Counted from the first letter of the stretch, positions 9,004 through 18,291 are shown. The stretch is DNA of 64,000 nt from Planctomyces sp. (GCA_019636235.1 JAHBXW010000020.1:1-64000); one strand, 5' to 3'. Numbers and translations are program-made. The notes: generated by a model not told the origin, from the letters alone.

Positions 9004-9468
9004 TCATTCCAGCCACACGCAGTGGGCCACATGCGGCAGCGGCCCATCCGCACGCACACGCCCGGGAGCGCCCGCTTCCCGCCCGGATTCCGTCGCCCCC
9101 AGCACCGCCGTCGCCAATTGCGGCAGCGGAAGCAGCGCGACCGTCCACTCCCCGGCAGCCGGCATCGCCCGTTCGACGGCGGCCTGCGTCGCCGGCGCTG
9201 GAGGAACGTAACAGCAGCAACCAAGCACCCTGGGCGCCAGCGGTGCTGAGTCCGGCACGTCCGCCGGCTCGCACGTCTTAGCGTGGCGGGCGCAGCAACT
9301 GTGGGGCGTTTCGACCGCAGCGGCCGGCCGGCAGCACGAACGAATTGGCTGCGAGTCCGGATCGCTGCAACAACAGGGGCCGGCCTGCGCGATCAACGGC
9401 CCAAGAGCCAGGATCGCGGCCGCGGCGAATGACAACGCTGCGCGCACAGTGCCCATGTCGCCAGACAT
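9004..9468 (-). CDS. Exported Cys-rich protein of unknown function
   Basis: 154-residue protein with a signal peptide (core FAAAAILALGPLIAQA) followed by Cys clusters: CCC, CC, CC, C, CCC and a final C, twelve in total, most within the first half. The ATG at 9468 is preceded by GGGAG five bases away. The C-terminal third is Ala/Pro-rich with few cysteines. Together with the two downstream genes it forms a three-gene cluster of exported cysteine-rich proteins, suggesting metal (probably copper) handling. I do not recognise the family, and the function is inferred only from composition and neighbours. Confidence 0.6.
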   Translation of the reverse strand: MSGDMGTVRAALSFAAAAILALGPLIAQAGPCCCSDPDSQPIRSCCRPAAAVETPHSCCARHAKTCEPADVPDSAPLAPRVLGCCCYVPPAPATQAAVERAMPAAGEWTVALLPLPQLATAVLGATESGREAGAPGRVRADGPLPHVAHCVWLE

Positions 9469-9770
9469 TTTATCTCCCGCCCTGACGGGAATCCAGATCA
9501 ATTTTCGCGTCGCGTGCTTTGGAGGGGTCTGCGAAGGCGCTCGAGGGGCCGCGCCCGTTCATTGCAAAATGCCAGGCGACGCCTGAGAATCCGAGCGAGA
9601 CACGAGGCTTCGCGCAGCCCCGGGGCGACTGCCGCTACTCGCGCGACCGCGGGTGCGTCCGTTCCTTCGGCCCGCGTGCCGCGTGCTCCTCCGGGCCGAT
9701 TGTTGCCTGTCGCGAGGGCCGATCGGCCGCATCGCCAGGTCGAGCCCGTCCCCTCAACACCTCCCGATCC
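9469..9770. other. Divergent promoter region (302 bp)
   Basis: The region separates the Cys-rich cluster (minus) from the NtrC-like regulator (plus). The regulator's frame is open back to 9519, but the protein similarity starts at the GTG at 9771, so most of this stretch is probably regulatory. I see no clear promoter boxes or sigma-54 site. Confidence 0.4.
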
Positions 9771-11108
9771 GTGCCGAACACCCGTTCCATCCTCGTCGTC
9801 GAAGACGAGCAGGTCATCCGCAACAGCCTTCGCGAGTTCCTCGCCGAAGAGGGTTTCACCGTCACCGAAGCCGGATCGGTCGCCGAAGCCCTCAACTTCG
9901 CCCGCCAGCGCGATTTTCAGGTCGCCATCTGCGATGTGCGGCTGCCCGACGGAGACGGCGTCCAGCTGCTGCGCAAGCTCCAGCAGATCAATCCCAGCGT
10001 CTTTGTGCTGATCATCACGGCCTATGCGACGGTCGAAAACGCCGTCGAAGCCTTCAAGGCCGGCGCCTTCGACTACCTCGTCAAGCCGGTCATCTTCGAT
10101 GACGTCGCCAACAAGCTCCGGCGCGTCTACCAGTTCCGCGACCTGTTCCTCGAAAACCAGCGGCTTCGCAAAGAACTCGCCCAGCCGCGGCAGTTCAACC
10201 AGATCGTCGGGTCGAGCCAGCCGCTGAAGGAACTGGAGTCGGCGATCGCGAAGGTGGCCGCCACGAATTCCACGGTGCTGCTGGTCGGAGAATCGGGCAC
10301 CGGAAAAGAGCTGTTCGCGCGGGCCATCCATGGCGGCGGGCCGCGCAAGGAGGAAAAGTTGCTGGCCGTCAGTTGCGACACGCGCCCCGTGGAGTTGCTG
10401 GAGGCCGAACTGTTCGGCAACGAGGGCCCGGGCAATCACCAGCCCGGCGTGCTGCGGAGCGCGGGGGACGGCACCGTGTTTCTCGATGAGATTTCGCAAC
10501 TGCCGATGGGCACGCAGACGCGGCTGCTGCGGGCCATCGAGTACCAGGAGGCCATGCCGTCCGGAGGCTCCGAGCCGTATCGCGTCGCGTGCCGGATCAT
10601 CGCCTCGACCAGTCAGGAGCTGATGCGGCTCGTCGGCGAAGGGGAGTTTCAGGAGGACCTGTTCTACCGGCTCGATGGCGTCAAGATTCGCATTCCGCCG
10701 CTCCGGGAGCGGATCGACGACGTCCCGGAACTCGTGGACCATTTCATCGCCCGCCACAGCCGGGCCATCGGCAAGCGGGTGACGAGCGCCACGAGCGACA
10801 CCATCCGGCTGCTGATGGCCGCCCAGTGGAAAGGCAACGTCCGCCAGCTCGACAACGCCATCGAACGCGCGGTCATCATGTGCGACGGCACGCAGATCAC
10901 CCCGCAGGACCTGCCGCCGGATCTCCTGGGATTGGGCCAGCCCCTGCCGGACACCGACGACCTCCGCTCTGCACTGCGGCATTACGAACGCCTGCACATC
11001 ACCCGCGTGCTCCGGCAGTGGCCCGACAAACGGGAAGCGGCGAAGCGACTGCGTCTGGGCCTGTCCAGCCTGTACCGAAAGATCGAAGAACTGGGGATTG
11101 AACTGTGA
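9771..11108 (+). CDS. NtrC-type response regulator lacking the GAFTGA loop
   Basis: 445-residue regulator with three domains. The receiver (1-115) has acidic residues 11-12, phosphoacceptor Asp55, Thr83 and Lys105. The AAA+ domain (about 143-380) has Walker A GESGTGKE at 173-180 and Walker B VFLDE near 237-240. A Fis-type helix-turn-helix ends the protein (REAAKRLRLGLSSLYRKIEELG). Where enhancer-binding proteins have GAFTGA for contacting sigma-54, this one reads NEGPGNHQPG (217-226), so it probably does not activate sigma-54. It may instead act as a sigma-70 regulator or repressor, as in TyrR/HupR-like cases. The start is a GTG at 9771, where the receiver begins. Its stop overlaps the start of the hydrolase gene by four bases (GTGA). 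Confidence 0.88.
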   Translation: MPNTRSILVVEDEQVIRNSLREFLAEEGFTVTEAGSVAEALNFARQRDFQVAICDVRLPDGDGVQLLRKLQQINPSVFVLIITAYATVENAVEAFKAGAFDYLVKPVIFDDVANKLRRVYQFRDLFLENQRLRKELAQPRQFNQIVGSSQPLKELESAIAKVAATNSTVLLVGESGTGKELFARAIHGGGPRKEEKLLAVSCDTRPVELLEAELFGNEGPGNHQPGVLRSAGDGTVFLDEISQLPMGTQTRLLRAIEYQEAMPSGGSEPYRVACRIIASTSQELMRLVGEGEFQEDLFYRLDGVKIRIPPLRERIDDVPELVDHFIARHSRAIGKRVTSATSDTIRLLMAAQWKGNVRQLDNAIERAVIMCDGTQITPQDLPPDLLGLGQPLPDTDDLRSALRHYERLHITRVLRQWPDKREAAKRLRLGLSSLYRKIEELGIEL

Positions 11109-11905
11109 AGCACATGATCGACGTCGCGGGACTGACGCTTCATGTCGAGGAGCGGGGCGCGGGCTCCCCCCCGCTGCTCCTGGTGCACGGCTTCCCATTG
11201 GACCACACGATGTGGCGCCGCCAGATCGACGATCTGGCGACGACGTTTCGCGTCATCGCCCCGGACCTGCGCGGCTACGGGGCCAGCAGCGTCACGCCCG
11301 GAACGAGCAGCATGCGGCAGTTCGCCGATGACCTCGCCGGGCTGCTCGACGCCCTGGGCGTCGTCGAGCCGATCGTCTTCTGCGGACTGTCGATGGGGGG
11401 CAGCATCGGCTGGCAGTTCCTGCAACATCACCGGCCCCGGGTGCGGGCCATGATTGTCTGCGACGCCCGGGCCGCGGCCGACGCGCCCGAGGGAGTCCGC
11501 ACGCGCGAGCAGCTTGCGGAACGGGTCCGGCGCGAGGGGACCGGTTTTCTGCCCGAGACGCTGATGCCGCGGCTGTTCGCTCCGGCGACATTCGAACATC
11601 AGCCGCAGACGATCGCCGATACGCGGGCCGTGATCGTCAACACGGATCCGGAGGGGGTGGCCTCAGGAGCATTGGGGCTGGGCTCGCGCCCGGATGTGAC
11701 GGCCTGGCTGCCGCAGGTGGATGTGCCGACGTTGCTGATCGTCGGCGAAGGGGACAAGATTTCGACCGTCGACGAGATGCGTTCGATCGCCGAGGCGATT
11801 CCCGGATCGGAGTTCGTGGTGATCCCCGGGGCCGGCCACATGGCGCCGCTGGAACAGCCCGTGCTCGTCAACGAGGCGATCCGCCGGTTCCTGAGCCGCG
11901 TGTGA
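11105..11905 (+). CDS. Alpha/beta hydrolase
   Basis: 266-residue alpha/beta-hydrolase. The oxyanion-hole region LLVHGFPLDH lies near residue 25, the nucleophile elbow is GLSMGGSIG, the acid is in VGEGDKIS, and the catalytic His is in GAGHMAPLEQP, which is the usual order and spacing. It resembles 3-oxoadipate enol-lactonase-like and general esterase members, but the substrate cannot be assigned. The GTG start overlaps the stop of the upstream response regulator gene, with GGGG upstream, so the two are translationally coupled. An ATG at 11114 is an alternative start. Confidence 0.87.
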   Translation: MKHMIDVAGLTLHVEERGAGSPPLLLVHGFPLDHTMWRRQIDDLATTFRVIAPDLRGYGASSVTPGTSSMRQFADDLAGLLDALGVVEPIVFCGLSMGGSIGWQFLQHHRPRVRAMIVCDARAAADAPEGVRTREQLAERVRREGTGFLPETLMPRLFAPATFEHQPQTIADTRAVIVNTDPEGVASGALGLGSRPDVTAWLPQVDVPTLLIVGEGDKISTVDEMRSIAEAIPGSEFVVIPGAGHMAPLEQPVLVNEAIRRFLSRV

Positions 11906-11964
11906 TGGACGGCTGAACGGCCCACGAGACGCTGAACCGGCGGCTCACGGACGCGGTGCAGTCC

Positions 11965-12717
11965 TCACTCCGCGGCGGATTTCCTGGCGGCCCTGGACGA
12001 CCTTTTCAGCGATTCATTGCCGCCGCTGGAAACATACTTCGGCTTGCCCGTCGAAGGATCGGCCTTCAATCGGACTCCTCCCGCGAGCTTCCGCGGGTCA
12101 AACAGAACCGGCCGCAGCATCGTTGCATCGTGCCCCAGCCGGGCAAGCTCATCCGTGAAATCTTCGAACTCTCGCTCGTGGTCCGGCGCGCTGGCGTCGG
12201 ACTCGAACTGGATGATCCGCGTGCCGACGACGTCTCCGGTGCGCTTCTGATAGGCGGCGACGGCGAGCTTTCTGGCCGGCAGGATCGACACGGGGACGGC
12301 GCTGCGGGCCTTTCGCCCCTCCACGCAACACGGCTCGGGACGCTCGAAGAACGGCCGCGGGTTGCTCATGTAAATGATGTTCCCAGCGGCGTACGCCTCC
12401 GCCGGTCCGGTCACCACGAGCTGGAAGGTGATGAACGTGCACCCCCAGACGAACAGGCCGCTCAGATTGAAGTCGAGATTCTCCGTGATCTGCTCGTTGG
12501 GCGGCGTCGGAATGGCGCCGTAACGGCGAATCAGCACGCCTGCGCCCGGACCGCCATCGCGCCCCCGGGGATTCGACGTGAGATAATTCAACGCCACATG
12601 CGCGTACACATCGCGCCGGGATGTCCGCAACTCGTATTCGGCGACGGCCGGTCCAGACGCCTCCGAGGGGGCGTGGCCCCACAACCAGCAGTGATCAACG
12701 CCGCAAAAGCAAGACAT
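11965..12717 (-). CDS. Hypothetical protein
   Basis: 250-residue protein that I do not recognise. It opens MSCFCGVDHCWLWGHAP, with three cysteines and a His in the first ten residues, and ends in a Lys/Arg/Ser-rich tail (SLKRSSRAARKSAAE). The middle has a hydrophobic aromatic stretch (LFVWGCTFITFQLVV) that is too polar at its edges for a clear membrane segment. There is no signal peptide. It is convergent with the hydrolase gene (59 bp apart) and 174 bp downstream of the NYN gene on the same strand. Codon use matches its neighbours, and the length with few rare codons supports a real gene. Confidence 0.6.
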   Translation of the reverse strand: MSCFCGVDHCWLWGHAPSEASGPAVAEYELRTSRRDVYAHVALNYLTSNPRGRDGGPGAGVLIRRYGAIPTPPNEQITENLDFNLSGLFVWGCTFITFQLVVTGPAEAYAAGNIIYMSNPRPFFERPEPCCVEGRKARSAVPVSILPARKLAVAAYQKRTGDVVGTRIIQFESDASAPDHEREFEDFTDELARLGHDATMLRPVLFDPRKLAGGVRLKADPSTGKPKYVSSGGNESLKRSSRAARKSAAE

Positions 12718-12891
12718 GGCCAGGCGCCTCCGCTTTCAGCGATTTCCCGGCAGCGGAACGGGCGTGAATCGGATCAGGGCCGCGCCATTCGAGAACCGCC
12801 GGTCGCACCGCCAGATGCGATCAGAATACCGGTCCTCCTCCACCGTAAACAAGCTGCCAGTCGCTGCGCCGATGTTCCCACCCACGTCGCT

Positions 12892-13599
12892 TCACGTCGG
12901 CCGACGCGGGGGCGGGCGGTCCGGGCGTCGTTCGTCTTCGATCCGCTCCAGCCAGAAATCGGGATCGTCGATGTCGGCCGGCGGCGCTGGCGTTGGAGGC
13001 AGTTTTCGATCCCCGGCGTTCGTGGACAGCGGGCTGCGTTCCCCGGCGGCTGGGCGTGAACCGTCGGACGGTTCGCTGGCGAGCCGCTCGAGTTCCAGTT
13101 GAGCGGCGGCGGCGATTTCCTCGGCCAGGTCTCCCAGCTCCGGCGTTCCCGCCGGCTTGGCCGGCGACGCTCCCGGACGCGTTGTTTCGGGGGGGCGTTC
13201 GAGATCGCTCAGAAACTGCTCGCTGTCGATGGCCGCCGCGCCGCGACGGCGGGCCGCCTGATGCAGCCGATGATCGCTCGACACAACCAGCACCTGCTTC
13301 GGCGCGGAATGGCCGGCCAGCAGGTCCTCGATCAGGTCGTCCGCCTCCCGCCGATCGACGGTGAACAGCACCCGGATGCCGCCGGACGAGGGAGGCGCGG
13401 CGGGGCTGTCGCTCGGCGGATCGCGACGGGCGTCCCACACCACCGTGGTCCGCGCCTGCACCTGCGGATCCAGCAGTTCAGACAGCTTCTGAAGCAACCG
13501 CAGCCGGGCACGGAGCAGGCCGCCCGGTCCGTAGTTCGGACGCGCGAACCCGGCGGCATGGAGCAGATTGTAGCCGTCGATCAGAAGTTCGACCTGCAT
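12892..13599 (-). CDS. NYN/YacP-type PIN-like nuclease
   Basis: 235-residue protein with an N-terminal NYN (YacP/Rae1-like) domain of about 135 residues. IDGYNLLHA (7-15) carries the first catalytic Asp; VVWDARRD, EADDLIEDLL and VVSSDHRLHQAA supply the other acidic positions of the PIN-like active site. YacP homologues cleave RNA, in some cases on ribosomes. The C-terminal ~100 residues are Pro/Ala/Glu-rich and look disordered, ending in PDRPPPRRPT. No cognate antitoxin-like gene is next to it, so this is probably the housekeeping type and not a toxin. Confidence 0.82.
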   Translation of the reverse strand: MQVELLIDGYNLLHAAGFARPNYGPGGLLRARLRLLQKLSELLDPQVQARTTVVWDARRDPPSDSPAAPPSSGGIRVLFTVDRREADDLIEDLLAGHSAPKQVLVVSSDHRLHQAARRRGAAAIDSEQFLSDLERPPETTRPGASPAKPAGTPELGDLAEEIAAAAQLELERLASEPSDGSRPAAGERSPLSTNAGDRKLPPTPAPPADIDDPDFWLERIEDERRPDRPPPRRPT

Positions 13600-13839
13600 G
13601 TCCCCTCCGCGTGGCCTTTGCCGAGTCTACGGAGCGATCACCAGGGGAGAAAGGCCGGGCATCGCAAGCGGAGACCTGCCATGCGCAAACTCGTCCCCCG
13701 CGCGTGAAACCCGGTCCGCGCGCAGCGTCCCGTCGGCGGGATCGTGCTTTTCGAGCCGCCGAGGCCTATAATGGCCGAACACGCCGCTGGACTGTCCGTG
13801 TCCGGCGCCCCTGCGCCCGCCCAAGGGAGTTTCGCGACA

Positions 13840-16800
13840 ATGATGCGTCGCCCGCTGTGGATAATCGCGTTGATGACCTGCGGTTTGACCGGCCTGGCCA
13901 GCCTGTCCTTCGCCGCCGAGGCTCCGCGTAAACTGTCCTACAATCGCGATGTCCGCCCGATTCTCACGGACAACTGCTTCGCGTGTCACGGCCCCGACTC
14001 CGCTTCCCGCGAAGCGGATCTGCGGCTGGACGGCGCCCGGTACGCGACGATGGCCGAAGAGGGGCTGACGCCCGCGATCGTCCCCGGCAAGCCGGATGAG
14101 AGCGAAGTGTTCTCCCGCGTGTCGTCGACCGACCCGGACATGGTCATGCCGCCGGCATCGACAAAGAAGCAGCTCACGCCGGAGCAGATTTCAATTCTCC
14201 GGCAGTGGATCGAGGAAGGCGCCGAATACGAGCCGCACTGGGCCTTCATTCCGCCGACCCGCCCCGAGGTTCCGGACATCGCCGACCCGCCGTTTCCGCT
14301 GCGCAGCCCGATCGACAACTTCATCGTCGCGAAGCTGCGCGAGGCGGGACTGGAACCCGCGCCCGAGGCGGACCGCCGCACGCTGGCGCGGCGGGCTGCG
14401 CTGGACCTGACGGGGCTGCCCCCCAGGCCGGACATGCTCCACGAGTTTCTGGCGGACGAATCGCCCGATGCGTACGAGCGGTATGTCGACCGCCTGCTGG
14501 AGTCGGAGGCGTGGGGCGAGCACCGCGGCCGCTACTGGCTGGACGCCGCGCGGTACGCCGACACTCACGGCATCCATTTCGACAACTTCCGCGAGATCTG
14601 GTCGTATCGCGACTGGGTCATCAACGCCTTCAATCGGAACCTGCCGTTTGATCAGTTCACGATCGAACAGCTGGCGGGAGACCTGCTGCCCGAGCGAACG
14701 CTGGATCAACAGATCGCCTCGGGGTTCAACCGCTGCAACATCACCACGAATGAAGGGGGCGTCATTCCCGAGGAATACGCGGTGCTGTACACGCGGGATC
14801 GCACGGAGACGACGGCCCAGGTGTGGATGGGGCTGACGGCCGGCTGCGCCGTCTGCCATGACCACAAGTTCGACCCGCTGTCGCAGCGGGAGTTCTACGA
14901 GCTGGCGGCGTTTTTCAACAACACGACGCAGAACCCGATGGATGGGAACATCAGCGACACGCCGCCGATCGTGACCGTGCCGAAGGACGAGGACCGCCCG
15001 CGCTGGCAGGCCCTGGAGCGTGCGATTCCCGAGGCGCGTGGCGGGGTCGAGGCGCGGAAGGGCGCGGCCCGGGTGGAGTTCGACGCCTGGTTGGCATCGG
15101 CGAGCGCGGACCAGTTGCGAGAGTCGATTCCCGCTGAGGGACTGCTGCTGCATGCCCCGCTGAACGAGGGGGATGGCCGCGAGACGCAGGTCCGGGTGGC
15201 CGGCGAGCCGAGGGCGGCGGCGCTGTCGGAGTCCGCCAAGTGGCAGGCCGGCGCTCCGGACGGCTCGGCCGTGGAAGTGCAGGGCGCCGCGATCGAACTG
15301 GCGGACGCCGGCGACATTGAGAAGGATCAGCCGTTCACGATGGCGGCGTGGGTCCGGCTGCCGGCGAACGATTCCAGCGCCGCGCTGTGTTCGCGGATGG
15401 ACAACGACAACGCCTACCGCGGCTGGGACCTGTGGGTCCAGGGGCGACGGATCGGCACGCACATCGTCAACGCCTGGCCGAACAACGCGCTCAAGGTGGT
15501 GGCCCGCGATCAGGTTCGCGGCAACCGCTGGACGCATGTGGCCGTGACGTATGACGGCTCGGGCAAGGCCGCGGGCGTGAAGATTTATTACGACGGTACG
15601 CCGCAGCCCGTGAACGTCGAGCAGGACCGGCTGTCGGAGACGATCCGCACGACGGTCCCGTTCAAGGTCGGTCAGCGGAACACCAGCGAGCCATTGAGCG
15701 CCGCGGCCGTGCAGGACCTGCGGATGTACTCCGGCGCGCTCGAGCCGGGGCAGGTGGAATCGCTCGCCAAGGCGACGCGGTTTGCGGGAATTCTCGCCAA
15801 GGCCGCCGAGGAGCGGACCGACGCGGAGAAAGAGGAAATCTACCCCTGGTGGCTGGGCGCGTTCGATGCCCCGTACCAGGCGGCGACGGCCGAGGTCTCC
15901 GCGCTTGAGCAGGAGCAGGCGGCCATCAAGCAGCGGGCGGCGATCGCGCACGTCATGCAGGAGAAGTCCGATCCGGCGATGGCCTTCATCCTGTTCCGCG
16001 GCGAGTACGACCAGCGGAAGGACCAGGTCGCGCCCGCCACTCCCGCGGTTCTCCCCGCGTGGCCCGAGGAACTGCCGAAGAACCGCCACGGATTCGCGCA
16101 GTGGCTGCTGTTGCCCGAGCAGCCGTTGACGGCGCGGGTGACGGTGAACCGGTTCTGGCAGGAAGTGTTCGGGACGGCGATCGTGAAATCGGCTGGCGAT
16201 TTCGGAATCACGGGCGACCTGCCGTCGCACCCGGAGCTGCTGGACTGGATGGCGATGGAGTTCCGGGATTCGGGCTGGGATGTGAAGCGGTTCTTCCGGA
16301 TGCTGGTGACGTCGTCGACGTATCGTCAGGCGGCCCTCACGACGCCGGACAAGCTGCTGAAGGATCGGGACAACCGGCTGTTGTCGCGGGGCCCGCGGTT
16401 CCGGATGGATGGGGAGATGATCCGCGACGCTGCGCTGGCGGCGAGCGGCCTGTTGTCGCCGAAGATGTTCGGCCCCAGCGTGAAGCCCTATCAGCCCGAT
16501 GGCGTGTGGGAGGCGGTCGCGATGATCGGCTCGAACACCCGCGATTACCGCCGGGACACGGGAGACAGCCTGTATCGCCGCAGCCTGTACACGTTCTGGA
16601 AGCGGAGCGCGCCGCCGGCGCAGATGGAGATCTTCAACGCCCCGAATCGCGAGACGTGCGTCGTCAAGCGCGAGCGGACGAATACGCCCCTGCAGGCGCT
16701 CGTCACGCTGAATGACGAGCAGTTCGTGGAGGCGGCCCGGCATCTCGCGCAGCGGGCGCTGCGGGAGGGGGGCGACACGACGGAAGCCCGGCTGAACTTT

Positions 16801-17028
16801 GTCGCCGAGCGTCTGCTGGCCCGCCCGTTGACGGCGGACGAGCTGCCCATCGTCGTGCGGACGCTGGACGACCTGCTGGGCCATTACAACAGCCGTCCGG
16901 ACGATGCCCGGGCGCTGATCGTCACGGGGGAATCCAAGCCCGATGACGGGCTCGATCCGTCGGAGCTGGCCGCCTGGACAATGACGGTCAACAGCCTGAT
17001 GAACCTGGACGAGGCGCTCAGCAAGTAG
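13840..17028 (+). CDS. PSCyt1/DUF1549/LamG/DUF1553 secreted protein
   Basis: 1,062-residue planctomycete hallmark protein. In order: signal peptide (1-26, ending SFAAEA), a PSCyt1 cytochrome-like domain with haem motif CFACH (46-50), DUF1549 (about 150-360) with a second motif CAVCHDHKFDP at 336, a LamG/concanavalin-like domain (about 434-647), and DUF1553 (about 750-1020, starting near VTVNRFWQEVFG). These proteins are thought to be periplasmic or surface haem proteins involved in polysaccharide use, on genomic grounds only. The start is the first of two adjacent ATGs (13840, 13843), with AAGGGAG upstream. The DUF1501 partner commonly found beside such genes is absent here. Confidence 0.93.
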   Translation: MMRRPLWIIALMTCGLTGLASLSFAAEAPRKLSYNRDVRPILTDNCFACHGPDSASREADLRLDGARYATMAEEGLTPAIVPGKPDESEVFSRVSSTDPDMVMPPASTKKQLTPEQISILRQWIEEGAEYEPHWAFIPPTRPEVPDIADPPFPLRSPIDNFIVAKLREAGLEPAPEADRRTLARRAALDLTGLPPRPDMLHEFLADESPDAYERYVDRLLESEAWGEHRGRYWLDAARYADTHGIHFDNFREIWSYRDWVINAFNRNLPFDQFTIEQLAGDLLPERTLDQQIASGFNRCNITTNEGGVIPEEYAVLYTRDRTETTAQVWMGLTAGCAVCHDHKFDPLSQREFYELAAFFNNTTQNPMDGNISDTPPIVTVPKDEDRPRWQALERAIPEARGGVEARKGAARVEFDAWLASASADQLRESIPAEGLLLHAPLNEGDGRETQVRVAGEPRAAALSESAKWQAGAPDGSAVEVQGAAIELADAGDIEKDQPFTMAAWVRLPANDSSAALCSRMDNDNAYRGWDLWVQGRRIGTHIVNAWPNNALKVVARDQVRGNRWTHVAVTYDGSGKAAGVKIYYDGTPQPVNVEQDRLSETIRTTVPFKVGQRNTSEPLSAAAVQDLRMYSGALEPGQVESLAKATRFAGILAKAAEERTDAEKEEIYPWWLGAFDAPYQAATAEVSALEQEQAAIKQRAAIAHVMQEKSDPAMAFILFRGEYDQRKDQVAPATPAVLPAWPEELPKNRHGFAQWLLLPEQPLTARVTVNRFWQEVFGTAIVKSAGDFGITGDLPSHPELLDWMAMEFRDSGWDVKRFFRMLVTSSTYRQAALTTPDKLLKDRDNRLLSRGPRFRMDGEMIRDAALAASGLLSPKMFGPSVKPYQPDGVWEAVAMIGSNTRDYRRDTGDSLYRRSLYTFWKRSAPPAQMEIFNAPNRETCVVKRERTNTPLQALVTLNDEQFVEAARHLAQRALREGGDTTEARLNFVAERLLARPLTADELPIVVRTLDDLLGHYNSRPDDARALIVTGESKPDDGLDPSELAAWTMTVNSLMNLDEALSK

Positions 17029-17101
17029 TCGCCGCGCGATCGGCGCCTTGTGGACTTGTTGAGGACGGGCGTCGACGCGGCGGCGCGGTCCGCCGCTCGC
17101 G

Positions 17102-17602
17102 CTACAGGTTTTCCTTGCGGCTGATCGGCACCCCGAGGATGCCGCCTTCCATCGCCAGCAGGTCGTTGTTGAAGATCTGGAATTTGAACTGGGCGACGAC
17201 GCGGGGCCGGATGCGTGTCGCCTGCGCGCAGATGATCAGCCGCGTCGACGGATACACGGGCTGCCGGAAGCGGATCTCGTCCATGCCGCCGAAGCCCATG
17301 AAGTCTCCCGCCTGCAGCAGGTTGAACTTGCGGGCGAAGAAGGCCGCCAGCTGCGCCGCCGCTTCGCAGAGCAGCACCCCGGGCATGAGGGGGAAGCCCG
17401 GCATGTGCCCCTTGATCCAGAACTCGTCGTCGCTGACGTCCTTGAATCCGACGATGCCCTTTTTGACGTCGTCCACGTGCACGACGCCCGTCAACTGCTC
17501 CATCTCATGCCGCTGCGGGTTGAACTTGCGGATTTCGTTGATGTCGTAGAGCGGCTTGTCGTAATTGAAGCGCTGGTAGTCGTAGAGCGGTTCCGTCGGC
17601 AT
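17102..17602 (-). CDS. FabZ-like 3-hydroxyacyl-ACP dehydratase
   Basis: 166-residue hot-dog-fold dehydratase. The catalytic His66 lies in GHMPGFPLMPG and Glu80 in VLLCEAAAQLA, giving the 14-residue spacing typical of FabZ. It removes water from 3-hydroxyacyl-ACP in fatty-acid (or polyketide-like) synthesis in the cytoplasm. The N-terminal ~35 residues (YDYQRFNYDKPLYD...) are longer than in E. coli FabZ, a feature of a planctomycete paralogue group. The start is at ATG 17602, since the open frame further upstream (to 18325) overlaps mogA. It is divergent from mogA across 111 bp, with no fab genes adjacent. Confidence 0.87.
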   Translation of the reverse strand: MPTEPLYDYQRFNYDKPLYDINEIRKFNPQRHEMEQLTGVVHVDDVKKGIVGFKDVSDDEFWIKGHMPGFPLMPGVLLCEAAAQLAAFFARKFNLLQAGDFMGFGGMDEIRFRQPVYPSTRLIICAQATRIRPRVVAQFKFQIFNNDLLAMEGGILGVPISRKENL

Positions 17603-17713
17603 TCGCGTCGCGGGGCAGGGGTCGGCGGAAACCGACCGGTCTGGCGGCTGAGGTTTGTCGGCAACGCGGCTAATATCTTCCGGATGTGCGGATCGGGTCA
17701 ACGCTGGTCCGCG

Positions 17714-18289
17714 ATGGATGTCCCCCTTGTCGTGCAGGAACCCGCGTCCGTGTCCGCTCGAATCGGCATCGTGACCGTCTCCGACCGCGCCAGCCGAGGC
17801 GAGTATGAGGACCTGGGCGGCCCCGCCATCCAGGATTACTTTCGCGATGTCCTGGCCAGCGACTGGACGCCCGTGCCCTGCTTGATTCCCGATGAGCGGG
17901 TCGTCATCGAGCGCACATTGGCCGCGCTGGCCGACGACGAACGCTGCTGCCTGGTGGTGACGACCGGGGGCACCGGCCCGGCGCTGCGGGACGTCACTCC
18001 GGAGGCGACGGAGGCCGTCTGCCAGAAGCTGCTGCCCGGTTTCGGCGAGCTGATGCGGAAGGTGTCCCTGGAGAAAGTCCCGACAGCCATTCTGTCGCGT
18101 CAAACCGCGGGCGTCCGCGGCGGGACGCTGATCATCAATCTTCCGGGTCAGCCCAAGGCGATCCGCGAGTGTCTCGATGCCGTGATGCCGGCCGTGCCGT
18201 ATTGCATTGAACTTCTGGAAGGTCCGCGACTGGAGACCCGGCCGGAGCGGCTGGTTGCGTTCCGACCGAAAAAGCCAGCGGGCGGGTGA
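17714..18289 (+). CDS. mogA: MogA/MoaB-type molybdopterin adenylyltransferase
   Basis: 191-residue MogA-type protein that adenylates molybdopterin before molybdenum insertion. Features are [21 protein letters not shown] near the N-terminus, the [16 protein letters not shown] phosphate-binding loop in the middle, and the [14 protein letters not shown] motif near the C-terminus. The start is uncertain: ATG 17714 is used, but 17684 is also in frame. No other molybdenum cofactor genes are in the window. The gene's stop overlaps or nearly touches the ABC ATPase gene downstream (GTG at 18286, ATG at 18292), so the pair is cotranscribed. Confidence 0.88.
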   Translation: MDVPLVVQEPASVSARIGIVTVSDRASRGEYEDLGGPAIQDYFRDVLASDWTPVPCLIPDERVVIERTLAALADDERCCLVVTTGGTGPALRDVTPEATEAVCQKLLPGFGELMRKVSLEKVPTAILSRQTAGVRGGTLIINLPGQPKAIRECLDAVMPAVPYCIELLEGPRLETRPERLVAFRPKKPAGG

Positions 18290-18291
18290 CG

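Noticed and set aside
9519-9770. N-terminal extension of the NtrC-like regulator to 9519
   Set aside because: The receiver domain starts at the GTG at 9771, and the extra 84 residues are Arg/Pro/Ser-rich with no motif.
12892-13599. PIN-type toxin of a toxin-antitoxin pair
   Set aside because: The domain is NYN/YacP-like, and no small antitoxin gene precedes it.
14191-16884. An 897-codon minus-strand frame across the PSCyt1/DUF1553 gene
   Set aside because: The plus strand has haem motifs and domain matches throughout; the minus frame is Arg/His-rich with no recognisable product.
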